Source: an uncultured Oscillospiraceae bacterium (GTDB taxonomy: Bacteria; Bacillota; Clostridia; Oscillospirales; Ruminococcaceae). Taken from it: a DNA stretch of 64,000 nucleotides. Shown piece by piece: positions 1-10,800 of this stretch; positions within the stretch are counted from its first letter, which is position 1, and every line of letters starts with the position of its first letter. The stretch lies in the NCBI GenBank assembly GCA_910586535.1, contig CAJUHS010000014.1, positions 1 through 64,000 of the forward strand, written 5' to 3'. A program made the position numbers and the translations under genes. The notes under the pieces were generated by a model. It was not told the origin of the DNA. It made no database searches and saw nothing but the letters and a program-made list of their open reading frames with translations.

Positions 1-204
1 GAGCGAAATCATAACCTGGGAACGGTTTTCGAGGTGAAAACCGGCGGCGGAAAGCTCCTTGTGTGCTCTTCCGATCTAACGCTTTCGGAAGACTCCCTCC
101 CTTGCAAGCAGCTCCTGAAAAGCCTTGTTGATTACGCCGTTTCTGAGGATTTCAGACCCGCGGCGTCAGCAGATATTGCTGAGCTTGATAAGATCTTTGC
201 ATAA
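1..204 (+). CDS. C-terminal fragment of a glycoside hydrolase (GH2-like), cut by the window edge
   Basis: Frame 1 is open from the first base to a TAA at 202-204 and encodes the last 67 residues of a protein. The stretch around residues 7-25 (GTVFEVKTGGGKLLVCSSDL) followed by LPCKQLLKSLVDY resembles the C-terminal segment of family 2 glycoside hydrolases and related beta-galactosidases, where a 'GKLLVCS.DL' strand precedes a helix ending the protein. The catalytic domain is outside the window, so the substrate cannot be told. It lies 265 bp upstream of glycogen phosphorylase but is separated from it by a promoter. Assignment rests on remembered family resemblance only. Confidence 0.6.
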   Translation, partial: ERNHNLGTVFEVKTGGGKLLVCSSDLTLSEDSLPCKQLLKSLVDYAVSEDFRPAASADIAELDKIFA

Positions 205-305
205 TTTACATAGTTTTCGTAAAATTGCATAAAATTTTAATAAAAAATTGTCGCAAAATTACAGCGAATTATGACGAAAACGATTAAATTTGTTTATTAT
301 TACGA

Positions 306-334
306 TTGCTTTAAAAGGCAGAATGCTGTATAAT
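306..334 (+). promoter_or_regulatory. Putative sigma-A promoter of glgP
   Basis: A perfect -10 TATAAT at 329-334 lies 17 bp after a weak -35 TTGCTT at 306-311. The leader to the glgP start would be about 130 nt. The surrounding 205-469 gap is AT-rich and shows no open frame or clear terminator. Confidence 0.5.
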
Positions 335-469
335 AAATAATATAATGCCTGTATTGTGTGCTGTGAATAATGCGTTTTTGTATTTGTATGCTTACGCTTT
401 ACAGGTTTACGTAATATACCGCATTTGATATTTGATCCCCTATAGACTTACAGATTGGAGAAGATTTAA

Positions 470-2866
470 ATGGTTCCTGTTATATCTAAAGACGAATTTG
501 AAGAAAGACTCCGAAAGGTGCTCCAGACTGAGTACGGCGTTACTCCCGTGGACGCTTCGGATATGCAGATCTATAAGTCCCTCTCGGCGGTAGTGGTCGA
601 GATACTACGCGAAAAAAGGCGCAAGTTCCGCGCAAAGACCCATTCTGCTGGCAAGAAAGAGATTTACTACCTTTCTATGGAGTTCCTTATGGGACGCTCA
701 CTGAAAACAAGCCTTTTCAACCTCAATATCAACGGTATGGTGGAGGATATCTTCAAGAAGTGGGATATCAACCTTGACCGTATCTATGAGTACGAGCCTG
801 ACGCAGGTCTCGGAAACGGCGGTCTGGGCAGACTTGCCGCCTGCTATCTGGACGGTCTTGCTACCGACGGATATCCTGCTATGGGTTATTCTATCCGCTA
901 TGAATACGGCATCTTCAAGCAGAAGATCGAGGAGGGATGGCAGACCGAGCTGCCCGATAACTGGCTCCCCGGCGGCGAAAGCTGGCTGGTTCAGAAGTCC
1001 GACCGCGTTATCGACGTTCACTTCGAGGGCGACCTCACCGAGTACTGGGACGACAAGTACCACCACATTTCCTACACAAACTACAACACCGTTCAGGCTA
1101 TACCCTACGATATGTATGTTCCCGGCTACGGCAACGAGGCGGTGTCCGTCCTCAGACTGTGGCAGGCAAAAGCTCCCTCCTTTGATATGGCTATGTTCAA
1201 TCAGGGAGACTACGCAAAGGCTCTCAGCCAAAATACCGTTGCTCAGGCTATCTCAAAGGTTCTGTACCCCAACGACAACCACCTGGAGGGCAAGAGCCTC
1301 CGTCTGCGCCAGCAGTACTTCATGTGCGCGGCTTCCGTGGGAGATATCGTTGACAGGCATATGCGCGTTTACGGCACGCTTGATAACCTTCACGAAAAGG
1401 TAGCTATCCACATCAACGACACCCACCCCACCCTTGCCATACCTGAGCTTATGAGAATTTTGCTTGACGACTGCGGCTACAGCTGGGGCAAGTCATGGCA
1501 TATCGTTACCAATACCTTTGCCTATACCAACCACACAGTACTCGCCGAGGCTCTGGAGAAGTGGGACGTTAACCTTGTAAAGCAAGTAATACCACGTATC
1601 TTCTCTATTATTGTTGAGATAAACAACCGTTACTGCGCGGAGCTTATGGAGCGTCTGGACGACAGCGCAAAGGTAACGAGAATGTCTATTATCCAGAACA
1701 ACCAGATACACATGGCTTTGCTCTGCGTGTGCGCTTCCCACAGCGTAAACGGTGTTTCAAAGCTTCACTCCGACATCATCAAAAAGGACGTTTTCAAGAA
1801 TGAGTACGCCGACACCCCGCACAAGTTCAAGAACGTTACCAACGGTATCGCCTACAGAAGATGGCTGCTCCAGTCCAATCCCGGACTTACCTCGCTGCTC
1901 GAAAGCACTATCGGGGACGGCTTTAAATCAAACTGCGCGGAGCTTTACAACTTTACCAAATTTGAAAACGACGAGAACGTTATAAAGCGTCTTGCGGAAA
2001 TCAAAAAGGAAAACAAAGAGCGTTTCGCCAAATATGTCAAGACCAATTTCGGCACGGTGCTCAACACCGACGGTATTTTCGACGTTCAGGTAAAGCGTCT
2101 CCATGAGTACAAGAGACAGCACCTTAACGTGCTCAATATCCTTGCGGAATACAACCGTCTGCTGGAAAATCCCGACGCGGATTTCGTTCCCAAGACCTAT
2201 ATATTTGCTGCAAAGGCGGCTCCCGGATACTACCTTGCAAAGCAGATCATCAAGATGATCTGGGCCCTTGGCGAGGAGATCAGAAAGAATCCCAAAATCA
2301 GCAAGCAGCTTCAGGTGTTCTTCTTGGAGGACTACCGCGTGTCGCTTTCCGAGCTGCTCATGCCCGCTTCAGAGGTATCGGAGCAGATATCCCTGGCAGG
2401 CAAGGAGGCTTCGGGTACTGGCAACATGAAGCTCATGCTCAACGGCGCGCTTACGCTGGGTACTCTTGACGGAGCGAACATTGAGATCAAGGATCAAGTG
2501 GGTATCGACAACATCTTTATTTTCGGCATGACCGCCGACGAGGTGCTTGCAAAGCAGGCTCAGGGATACCGTCCCGAGGAGTACTGCAAGAACAACGACG
2601 TTATCGACAAGGCTATCAACAAGATGTATCACGGCATAAACGGCTGTACCTTTGAAGAGATCGCCAATTCCCTGAAATTCAAAGACCCCTATATGGTACT
2701 TGCTGATTTCGACGCGTATCAGTGCGCGCAGCAGTATGTTTCCGAGTGCTACAAGGATCCTGCAAAGTGGAACAGAATGTCTCTCCACAATATTGCCGGA
2801 GCGGGAATTTTCTCCGCCGACAGAGCTATTGAGGACTACGCACGCGACATCTGGAAACTTAAGTAA
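470..2866 (+). CDS. glgP: Glycogen/maltodextrin phosphorylase
   Basis: This 798-residue protein matches alpha-glucan phosphorylases (GT35) over the usual length. These cytoplasmic enzymes use phosphate to release glucose-1-phosphate from the non-reducing ends of glycogen or maltodextrins. The N-terminal part carries YYLSMEFLMGRSL and GLGNGGLGRLAACYLD, both hallmark blocks. The C-terminal half carries EASGTGNMKLMLNGALTLGT, in which Lys654 should bind pyridoxal phosphate. A ribosome site GGAGAAG precedes the ATG by about 7 nt. The gene is a single transcription unit, with its own promoter and a strong hairpin after the stop. No other glycogen gene is beside it, so whether it serves stored glycogen or imported dextrins cannot be read from context. 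Confidence 0.95.
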   Translation: MVPVISKDEFEERLRKVLQTEYGVTPVDASDMQIYKSLSAVVVEILREKRRKFRAKTHSAGKKEIYYLSMEFLMGRSLKTSLFNLNINGMVEDIFKKWDINLDRIYEYEPDAGLGNGGLGRLAACYLDGLATDGYPAMGYSIRYEYGIFKQKIEEGWQTELPDNWLPGGESWLVQKSDRVIDVHFEGDLTEYWDDKYHHISYTNYNTVQAIPYDMYVPGYGNEAVSVLRLWQAKAPSFDMAMFNQGDYAKALSQNTVAQAISKVLYPNDNHLEGKSLRLRQQYFMCAASVGDIVDRHMRVYGTLDNLHEKVAIHINDTHPTLAIPELMRILLDDCGYSWGKSWHIVTNTFAYTNHTVLAEALEKWDVNLVKQVIPRIFSIIVEINNRYCAELMERLDDSAKVTRMSIIQNNQIHMALLCVCASHSVNGVSKLHSDIIKKDVFKNEYADTPHKFKNVTNGIAYRRWLLQSNPGLTSLLESTIGDGFKSNCAELYNFTKFENDENVIKRLAEIKKENKERFAKYVKTNFGTVLNTDGIFDVQVKRLHEYKRQHLNVLNILAEYNRLLENPDADFVPKTYIFAAKAAPGYYLAKQIIKMIWALGEEIRKNPKISKQLQVFFLEDYRVSLSELLMPASEVSEQISLAGKEASGTGNMKLMLNGALTLGTLDGANIEIKDQVGIDNIFIFGMTADEVLAKQAQGYRPEEYCKNNDVIDKAINKMYHGINGCTFEEIANSLKFKDPYMVLADFDAYQCAQQYVSECYKDPAKWNRMSLHNIAGAGIFSADRAIEDYARDIWKLK

Positions 2867-2883
2867 AATCGTTAAAAGTAAAG

Positions 2884-2925
2884 TGTCCCTGCGGAATCAT
2901 GTATACCGCAGGGACATTTTATTTT
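2884..2925 (+). terminator. Intrinsic terminator after glgP
   Basis: TGTCCCTGCGG (2884-2894) pairs perfectly with CCGCAGGGACA (2906-2916) and is followed by TTTTATTTTTT. On the minus strand the same hairpin is followed by ACTTTACTTTT, so it may also stop tatD transcription. A second small hairpin GAGGCGG-aaaa-CCGCCTC lies at 2931-2948. Confidence 0.85.
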
Positions 2926-2958
2926 TTGCGGAGGCGGAAAACCGCCTCCTGTAAAATA

Positions 2959-3732
2959 TTACGCATTCATTTTCCAAAACAGCTTTAAAGTGTTTTCGGT
3001 GGTCTGCTTTGCAACAAGCTCGGGAGAGACCCCCTTGACCTCTGCTATCTTCTGAATTATATGGACTATCATTCCGCTGTCGCAGCGTTTGCCCCGATTC
3101 GGCTCGGGAGCCATATAGGGGCAGTCCGTTTCAAGCATGAGCCTGTCCATGGGAACGGCCTCCAGCGCTTCAATGGCTCTGCGGGCGTTTTTGAATGTAA
3201 GAACTCCTGTAAAGCTGATGTTCAGTCCCAGAGCAAGCACCTGTTTCGCCGTTTCCGCCGAGCCGGAAAAGCAGTGCATTACTCCGTTTACCTTTCCGCG
3301 TTCCCGAAGTATGGACATTGTGTCCTCTGTCGCGTCCCGGGAGTGTATGACCACAGGCAGACAAAGCTGCTCCGCCAGATCGAGCTGTTCTCTGAAAATA
3401 CGCTTTTGCAGGTCGGGGTCATAACCCTCGTAGTGATAGTCCAGGCCTATCTCGCCTATAGCGACGGTTTTCGGCAGTACCGCCCATTTTTTCAGGGTAT
3501 CAAGATAGTCCGCCGGAGTACCTTCAACGTCCTCGGGATGAATGCCGACAGCGGCGTACATAAAGGGATACTTTTCGGCGTACTCAACCGAAAGCCGCGA
3601 GCGTTCAAGGTTGCAGCCCATGTTTACAATATTCCGCACGCCGTCCTCATGCAAGCGGTTCAGCAGCTCTTCTCTGTCAGGGTCGAACTGCTCTGCGTCG
3701 TAGTGGGCGTGGGAATCAATATATTCAAGCAT
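2959..3732 (-). CDS. tatD: TatD-family metal-dependent hydrolase (DNase)
   Basis: About 257 residues of the TatD/YcfH family, TIM-barrel metal hydrolases with 3'-5' exonuclease activity in characterised members. The N-terminal metal motif is visible as DSHAHYD, followed by GEIGLDYHY, PVVIHSRDA, GVMHCFSG and LETDCPYM, the expected ligand-bearing strands in order. The reading frame opens two codons earlier (3738), but AAAGG sits only 3 nt from that ATG and 9 nt from the ATG at 3732, and family members begin close to the DSHAH motif, so 3732 is preferred. It follows rpoC but is separated from it by a terminator hairpin, so it depends on readthrough or an unseen promoter. Confidence 0.9.
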   Translation of the reverse strand: MLEYIDSHAHYDAEQFDPDREELLNRLHEDGVRNIVNMGCNLERSRLSVEYAEKYPFMYAAVGIHPEDVEGTPADYLDTLKKWAVLPKTVAIGEIGLDYHYEGYDPDLQKRIFREQLDLAEQLCLPVVIHSRDATEDTMSILRERGKVNGVMHCFSGSAETAKQVLALGLNISFTGVLTFKNARRAIEALEAVPMDRLMLETDCPYMAPEPNRGKRCDSGMIVHIIQKIAEVKGVSPELVAKQTTENTLKLFWKMNA

Positions 3733-3762
3733 TTTCATCAGCCTTTCGCAGAATAATTTATC

Positions 3763-3813
3763 AAAAAGCTCCGCGGAACCCCTGCCTTTCAGCAGAATCC
3801 CGCAGAGCTTTTT
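3763..3813 (-). terminator. Intrinsic terminator of the rpoBC operon
   Basis: Reading the minus strand, AAAAAGCTCTGCGGGA (3813-3798) pairs with TCCGCGGAGCTTTTT (3777-3763) with one mismatch, and the second arm ends in a T run. It lies just past the rpoC stop and before tatD. Confidence 0.85.
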
Positions 3814-3833
3814 ATTTGCTGTCTGTCAATCAA

Positions 3834-6800
3834 TTACAGAGTTGTAGGCGCCGGCATATGCTCAGACGAGCTTTCATTCTTAACGATCTGAATGTTGTTG
3901 TAAACGTCCATGCCCGTACCCGCGGGAATAAGCTTACCGATGATAACATTCTCTTTAAGACCCTGCAGGTAGTCGCTCTTGCCCTTGATGGCAGCGTCCG
4001 TAAGAGCTCTGGTAGTTTCCTGGAAAGAAGCCGCCGACAGGAAGCTGTCCGAATTGGAGGACGCCTTTGTGATACCCTGAAGAACAGGAATAGTCGTTGC
4101 AAAGCTGAGTCCCTCTTCGCCGCTGTCCATTCTGCGCCTGATATCTGCATTAATCTCGTCGATATCCTTTTTGTCGATAAGCGAACCGGGAAGCAGGTAG
4201 CTTGAACCGCTGTCGTCCACCTTGACCTTGCGCAGCATCTGACGAACGATTACCTCAATGTGCTTGTCGTTGATATCAACGCCCTGCAAACGGTAAACTT
4301 TCTGAACTTCGGTAATGATATAGTTCTGAACAGCCTGCTGACCGTTTACCGCAAGAATATCGCCCGGATTGATAGAACCCTCGGTAAGCGGCGTACCCGC
4401 CTCAACGGAGTCGCCCTCGCGGACTCTGATCTTGTAGCCGTAGGGAACGGGGTAGTACTCCTCCGTGCCTGTTTCTGGATCGGTTATTATAACGTTGCGT
4501 ATCTTCTTTATTTCCTCCATGCGTACTGTTCCCGCAATTCTGGAAATAATAGCCGCATTTTTGGGACGTCTGCTCTCGAACAGCTCCTCAACACGGGGAA
4601 GACCCTGCGTGATATCCTCCGCAGAAGCGATACCGCCGGTATGGAACGTTCTCATGGTAAGCTGGGTACCCGGCTCACCTATCGACTGAGCTGCGATTAC
4701 GCCGACAGCTTCGCCCACGGCAACAAGATTTCCGTTGGCAAGGTTGGAACCGTAGCACTTTGCGCATACTCCGTGCTTAGCCTTACAGTTGAGCACCGAG
4801 CGTATAGTAATCCTTTCAACGCCGCTGTCAACAATCTTTTGAGCGTCCGCTTCGTTCATGAGTTTGTTATGGCTCATGATAAGGTCGCCTGTTTCAGGAT
4901 CACGGAGATCCTCCATAAGGTAACGTCCGAGAAGTCTTTCCTTGAGAGGCTCGATCATCTCATTGCCGTTCCTGATGGTATAGATCTCAATGCCCTCGTC
5001 GGTACCGCAGTCCTCCTCGCGGATAATAACCTCCTGGGAAACGTCAACAAGACGTCTTGTAAGATAACCGGAGTCGGCGGTACGCAGAGCGGTATCGGCA
5101 AGACCTTTACGCGCGCCTCGTGAGGAAATGAAGTATTCCAGAATGTTAAGTCCCTCACGGTAGTTTGCACGGATAGGCATCTCGATAGTGGAACCGGAAG
5201 TATTGGCGATAAGTCCGCGCATACCAGCAAGCTGACGCATCTGGTTGATAGAACCTCTCGCTCCGGAGTCGGACATCATGAAGATAGGATTATATTTGTC
5301 GAGACCGTTCTTAAGAGCAGTGGTAACGTCGTCGGTGGCGGCGTTCCATATTTCGATAAAACGTTTGGACTTCTCCGCGGCGGAGATGAAGCCTCGCTTG
5401 TAGAGCTTGTTGATCTTATCGACCTTAGCGTCGGCCTCCGCAAGGATATCCTTCTTTGCTCCCGGTATCTCCGCGTCGCATACCGCAACGGTAATGGCGG
5501 CTCTTGTGGAGAACTTGAAGCCCAGAGCCTTTACTCTGTCAAGGACTTCGGAAGTAGTCGTTGTGCCGTGGATACGGATACATCTTTCAATAATATCGGA
5601 AAGCTGACCCTTTTTAACAAGGAAGTCCACCTCCAGATCAAACTGCTTATCGGAGCTTGTTCTGTCAACATATCCCAGATTCTGAGGAATATTCTCGTTG
5701 AAAATTATCCTGCCCACTGTACAGTCTATCAGCTTGGAAACAGTTCTGCCGCCGATATCCTTTGAAACTCTCACCTTGATAGGCGCGTGAATGGATACCG
5801 CTCCGCTGCTGTAAGCCATAAGAGCCTCGTTCACGTCGCGGAACACCTTTCCGCCGCCCTTTTCAATATAGTTGCCGTCCTCGTCCTTTTCGTCCTTTTT
5901 CATTGTCAGATAGTAGGAACCCAGAACCATATCCTGAGACGGAACAGCCACGGGACGTCCGTCGGAGGGTTTAAGCAGGTTATTAGCCGCAAGCATAAGG
6001 AACCTTGCCTCCGCCTGAGCCTCTGCGGAAAGGGGCAGATGGACAGCCATCTGGTCTCCGTCGAAGTCGGCGTTGAACGCGGTACAAACCAGCGGATGAA
6101 GCTTAATGGCGCGTCCCTCAACCAGTATAGGCTCAAACGCCTGGATACCCAGTCTGTGAAGCGTAGGGGCACGGTTCAGGAACACGGGGTGATCCTTGAT
6201 AACGTTTTCCAGAGCGTCCCAAACATCGTTTTCCGCTCTGTCAACCTTTTTGCGGGCGGACTTGATATTGGTAGCCTTGCCTGTGTCAACAAGACGTTTC
6301 ATTACAAAAGGCTTGAACAGTTCCAGAGCCATTTCCTTGGGGAGACCGCACTGGAACATTTTCAGTTCAGGGCCTACAACGATAACAGAACGTCCCGAGT
6401 AGTCAACACGTTTGCCCAGCAGGTTCTGACGGAAACGTCCCTGCTTACCTTTAAGCATATCGGAAAGAGACTTAAGGGCGCGGTTGTTGGGACCGGTAAC
6501 CGGTCTGCCGTGTCTGCCGTTGTCGATAAGAGCGTCAACGGCTTCCTGAAGCATTCTCTTTTCGTTTCTTATAATGATGTCGGGAGCTTCAAGCTCCAGC
6601 ATCTTTTTAAGACGGTTATTTCTGTTGATAACGCGCCTGTAAAGATCGTTAAGGTCGGAGGTGGCGTATCTGCCTCCGTCCAGCATAACCATAGGTCTGA
6701 TATCGGGGGGAATAACAGGAACAACGTCCAGAATCATCCATTCGGGCTTGTTTCCCGAAAGACGGAATGATTCTATGATCTCAAGCCTTTTCAGAAGCTT

Positions 6801-7754
6801 GATCTTCTTTTGTCCCGGAGGAAGCTCCGAAAGCTCGGATTTAAGCTCGTCGGAAGCCCACACAAGGTTGTTGATCCAGTTTTCCTTATCGGCAATTTCG
6901 CTAAAGTCTCCGTTTGCGTTTGCCGCTTCGATGTTCTCGAAGAAACGCTTTTCAATATACTGAGAGCCTGTTTCAACCATGATCCGGGGAAGCTTCGCTT
7001 CCTCGTTCTTGCGGTTAATATAGAGTACTTCATCGGTATACTTGGTTCTGGAGATAACGTCGCCCACGGCAAAGCTTTCATTTTCCGCGTTGTCGGATAT
7101 TACGTAAAGACGCTTTGCCAAAAAGTCCCTGATATCGTCCTCGTCAATACCGGTCACCTTGGAAAATTCGCTGAGATGCTTCATGATATAGTTGTCGTAA
7201 CGGTCTGGGTTGTACTCGTCAAGCAGTTCCTTGACAGCCTCCGCGCCCATTTCGGCAACAAAATCGTCCTCGTACTTCTCGCGCATATCAGCGTACTCTT
7301 TTTCGGTCAGGAGCTGCTTCTTGACAAGCTCCGTGTTGCCGGAGTCGATAACGATATACTTTGTGAAGTAAAGCACTTCCTCCAGCCGCTTCTGGGAGAC
7401 CTCAATGACCTGACCTATACGGGAGGGGGTACCCTTGAAGTACCATATATGGGACACGGGAGCGGCAAGCTCAATATGACCCATACGCTCGCGGCGAACC
7501 TTTGCGCGCGTTACCTCAACGCCGCAGCGGTCGCATATCTTGCCCTTGAAGCGTATCTTTTTGTATTTTCCGCAGTGACATTCCCAGTCCTTGGTAGGTC
7601 CAAAGATCCTTTCGCAGAAAAGACCGTCGCGCTCAGGCTTTTGGGTTCTGTAGTTTATGGTCTCCGGTCTTTCCACAACGCCGTGAGACCAGGCTCTGAT
7701 TTGTTCGGGGGACGCCAGACCGATTTTTATAGATTCAAAGGTATTGAATTCCAA
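3834..7754 (-). CDS. rpoC: DNA-directed RNA polymerase subunit beta'
   Basis: A 1306-residue beta' subunit, which carries the catalytic magnesium site of RNA polymerase. The N-terminal zinc-binding domain is intact (Cys59, Cys61, Cys74, Cys77). The absolutely conserved catalytic motif NADFDGD is at about residues 561-567, and the bridge/trigger region and the second zinc cluster (around CKAKHGVCAKC) are present. The C-terminal half is of the Bacillota type. The start is a TTG, with AAGGAG about 9 nt upstream; no ATG fits better. It lies 104 bp downstream of rpoB in the same operon and ends at a strong terminator. No unusual insertions were noticed. Confidence 0.98.
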   Translation of the reverse strand: MEFNTFESIKIGLASPEQIRAWSHGVVERPETINYRTQKPERDGLFCERIFGPTKDWECHCGKYKKIRFKGKICDRCGVEVTRAKVRRERMGHIELAAPVSHIWYFKGTPSRIGQVIEVSQKRLEEVLYFTKYIVIDSGNTELVKKQLLTEKEYADMREKYEDDFVAEMGAEAVKELLDEYNPDRYDNYIMKHLSEFSKVTGIDEDDIRDFLAKRLYVISDNAENESFAVGDVISRTKYTDEVLYINRKNEEAKLPRIMVETGSQYIEKRFFENIEAANANGDFSEIADKENWINNLVWASDELKSELSELPPGQKKIKLLKRLEIIESFRLSGNKPEWMILDVVPVIPPDIRPMVMLDGGRYATSDLNDLYRRVINRNNRLKKMLELEAPDIIIRNEKRMLQEAVDALIDNGRHGRPVTGPNNRALKSLSDMLKGKQGRFRQNLLGKRVDYSGRSVIVVGPELKMFQCGLPKEMALELFKPFVMKRLVDTGKATNIKSARKKVDRAENDVWDALENVIKDHPVFLNRAPTLHRLGIQAFEPILVEGRAIKLHPLVCTAFNADFDGDQMAVHLPLSAEAQAEARFLMLAANNLLKPSDGRPVAVPSQDMVLGSYYLTMKKDEKDEDGNYIEKGGGKVFRDVNEALMAYSSGAVSIHAPIKVRVSKDIGGRTVSKLIDCTVGRIIFNENIPQNLGYVDRTSSDKQFDLEVDFLVKKGQLSDIIERCIRIHGTTTTSEVLDRVKALGFKFSTRAAITVAVCDAEIPGAKKDILAEADAKVDKINKLYKRGFISAAEKSKRFIEIWNAATDDVTTALKNGLDKYNPIFMMSDSGARGSINQMRQLAGMRGLIANTSGSTIEMPIRANYREGLNILEYFISSRGARKGLADTALRTADSGYLTRRLVDVSQEVIIREEDCGTDEGIEIYTIRNGNEMIEPLKERLLGRYLMEDLRDPETGDLIMSHNKLMNEADAQKIVDSGVERITIRSVLNCKAKHGVCAKCYGSNLANGNLVAVGEAVGVIAAQSIGEPGTQLTMRTFHTGGIASAEDITQGLPRVEELFESRRPKNAAIISRIAGTVRMEEIKKIRNVIITDPETGTEEYYPVPYGYKIRVREGDSVEAGTPLTEGSINPGDILAVNGQQAVQNYIITEVQKVYRLQGVDINDKHIEVIVRQMLRKVKVDDSGSSYLLPGSLIDKKDIDEINADIRRRMDSGEEGLSFATTIPVLQGITKASSNSDSFLSAASFQETTRALTDAAIKGKSDYLQGLKENVIIGKLIPAGTGMDVYNNIQIVKNESSSEHMPAPTTL

Positions 7755-7858
7755 ATATAAACACTCCTTTTTTAGAAGTAAGCGGTAAAGGGAGCAGGAG
7801 CGGAAACGTCCTGCGCCCTGTCGTAAACCGTAAGCCCTGTTACCCGGCTGACCGGTTA

Positions 7859-10800
7859 TCAGATAAGATCGTCATCATCGCCGCCGAATGAAAAATCGTC
7901 GCCGCCGTCCTCATCATCTCCGTCGTCTTCATCGTCTTCATCGTCGAAGTCATCATAGTCGCCGTCATCCATATCTTCAATGGAGAAGCCGCTGTCAAGG
8001 TCGCCGTCGGCAATAAGGCTCTCGTCCATATCCTCGGCGTCGGAAACAGGCTGCGGTATGATATCGTCGTCGTCCTCAAAGGTCTGCTTGAGATCGATCT
8101 CCTCACCCAGCTCGTCAAGAACTTTAACGTCCAGACAGAGGGACTGAAGCTCCTTGATAAGAACCTTGAAGGATTCGGGTATTCCCGGCTTGGGAACGTT
8201 CTGCCCCTTAACGATAGCCTCATAAGTCTTAACGCGTCCCACTGTATCATCGGACTTAACTGTAAGAATTTCCTGAAGCGTATAAGCCGCGCCGTAAGCC
8301 TCCAGCGCCCAAACTTCCATCTCTCCGAAACGCTGACCGCCGAACTGAGCCTTACCGCCCAGAGGCTGCTGAGTAACCAGTGAGTAAGGTCCTACCGAAC
8401 GTGCGTGTATCTTGTCGTCAACAAGGTGGTGGAGCTTGAGGTAGTACATATAGCCAACGGTAACGGGATTGTCAAACTTGTCGCCCGTACGTCCGTCGTA
8501 AAGCGTGGTCTTGCCGTCCTCCCGCATACCCGCCTCGTTGAAGCAGGCGCGGATATCGTCCTCGTGGGCGCCGTCAAATACGGGGGTCATTATCTTCCAG
8601 CCAAGCTTCTTGGCAGCCATTCCCAAATGGACTTCGAGTACCTGACCGATGTTCATACGGGACGGAACGCCCAGCGGGTTAAGAACGATGTCGAGCGGCG
8701 TACCGTCGGGCAGGAAAGGCATATCCTCGGATTTGAGGATACGGGACACAACACCCTTGTTTCCATGACGGCCGGCCATTTTATCGCCCACGGAGATTTT
8801 ACGCTTCTGAGCGATATAGCAGCGTACCAGCATATTTACTCCGGGAGAAAGCTCCTCGGAATTTTCTCTTGTGAATATCTTAACGTCAACGATAACTCCA
8901 GCCTCGCCGTGAGGTACTTTAAGGGAGTTGTCGCGGACTTCTCTTGCCTTTTCGCCGAATATGGCTCTGAGCAGTCTTTCCTCGGCGGTAAGCTCAGTCT
9001 CGCCTTTTGGCGTTACCTTTCCTACCAGAATGTCGCCTGCTCTTACTTCTGCGCCTATGCGGATAATGCCCCGGTCGTCAAGGTCTTTGAGAGCGTCCTC
9101 GCCCACGTTGGGGATATCCCTTGTTATCTCTTCGGGACCCAGCTTGGTGTCGCGGGCTTCGATCTCGTATTCTTCTATATGAATGGAGGTATAGATATCC
9201 TCGCGGACAACTCTCTCGTTAAGGAGAACCGCGTCCTCGTAGTTATAACCCTCCCATGTCATAAATCCAATAAGAGCGTTTTTGCCTATTGATATCTCGC
9301 CGTTGCAGGTAGCGGGACCGTCCGCCAGCACCTGACCCGCATGAACTTCCTCGCCCTTGTTTACAATAGGACGCTGATTTACGCAGGTTCCCTGGTTGGA
9401 ACGCTTGAACTTTGTAAGCTTGTACGAATGGGTAGCTCCCGTGCCCTCCTTGATAACGACCTCGTCTGAGGAGACAGCTTCAACAACACCGTCGTGCTTG
9501 GACAGAACGCATACCCCCGAGTCAACGGCGGATTTGTACTCCATGCCGGTGCCCACGATAGGAGCCTCGGTCTTAAGGAGCGGAACAGCCTGACGCTGCA
9601 TGTTCGCACCCATAAGGGCACGGTTCGCGTCGTCGTTTTCAAGGAACGGTATCATCGCCGTAGCAATGGATACAACCATTTTCGGGGAAACGTCCATATA
9701 GTCTATGCGTTCCCTTTCGCACTCCAAAATCTGGTCGCGGTAACGGGCGTTAACTATGGGACGTGCAAACCTTCCGTCCTCGGTAAGTGGCTCGTTCGCC
9801 TGAGCGACGGTAAAGTTATCCTCCACGTCGGCGGTCATATAGACTACATCCGTAGTAACAACGCCGGTCTCCCTATCCACTTTTCTGTATGGAGCTTCGA
9901 TAAAGCCGTACTCGTTTATGCGGGCAAAGGAAGCCAAATATGAGATAAGGCCGATGTTAGGACCTTCAGGGGTCTCGATAGGACACATTCTTCCGTAGTG
10001 GGAGTAGTGTACGTCACGAACCTCGAATCCCGCGCGGTCTCTTGACAGACCTCCGGGGCCCAGCGCAGAGAGACGTCTCTTGTGGGTAAGCTCCGCAAGA
10101 GGGTTCGTCTGATCCATGAACTGGGACAGCGGCGACGAGCCGAAAAATTCCTTTATAGCCGCCGTAATGGGGCGGATATTGATAAGAGCCTGGGGAGTGA
10201 TAACGTCCATATCCTGAGACTGTATATTCATTCTCTCGCGGATAACCCGCTCCATGCGGGAGAAGCCTATCCTGAACTGGTTCTGTAGCAGTTCGCCCAC
10301 CGAACGGATACGTCTGTTGCCAAGGTGGTCGATATCGTCAATCGCACCCACGCCCTCGCAGAGATTAATAAAATAACTGATGGTAGCATATATATCGTCA
10401 AGAATGATGTGCTTGGGAACAAGCTCCTCGGCGCGCGCCTTTACCATTTCCTCCAGCTCCTCCTTGTCGGAAGCGCTTTCGAGAATTTCTTTAAGAACGC
10501 CGAAGCATACCTTTTCGTTTACGCCGTATTTTGCGGGGTCAAAATCCACATAGGGAGCCATATCCACCATGCGGTTTCCTATTACCTTCACTTCCCGCTC
10601 TTCAACGCTGTGAGCGGTCTCGCCTGTGGGAGTGGTATAGGTCTCCTTGTGCTCTACCGCGAGCCATGCCTCGCCTACGCCCGCCTGTTCGATCTCACGC
10701 GCCTTTTCATAGGTGATGAGCTCTCCCTCGTCGGCGATTATTTCTCCGGTAAGAGGATTAGCAACGGGTCTGGACAGATAGTGTCCGGTTATACGAGAAC

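Noticed and set aside
61..77. GTGTGCTCTTCCGATCT, identical to the end of a common Illumina adapter
   Set aside because: It lies in frame within a conserved glycoside-hydrolase segment (LVCSSDL) and the frame continues on both sides, with no further adapter bases upstream. Probably coincidence, though adapter trimming could dent read coverage here.
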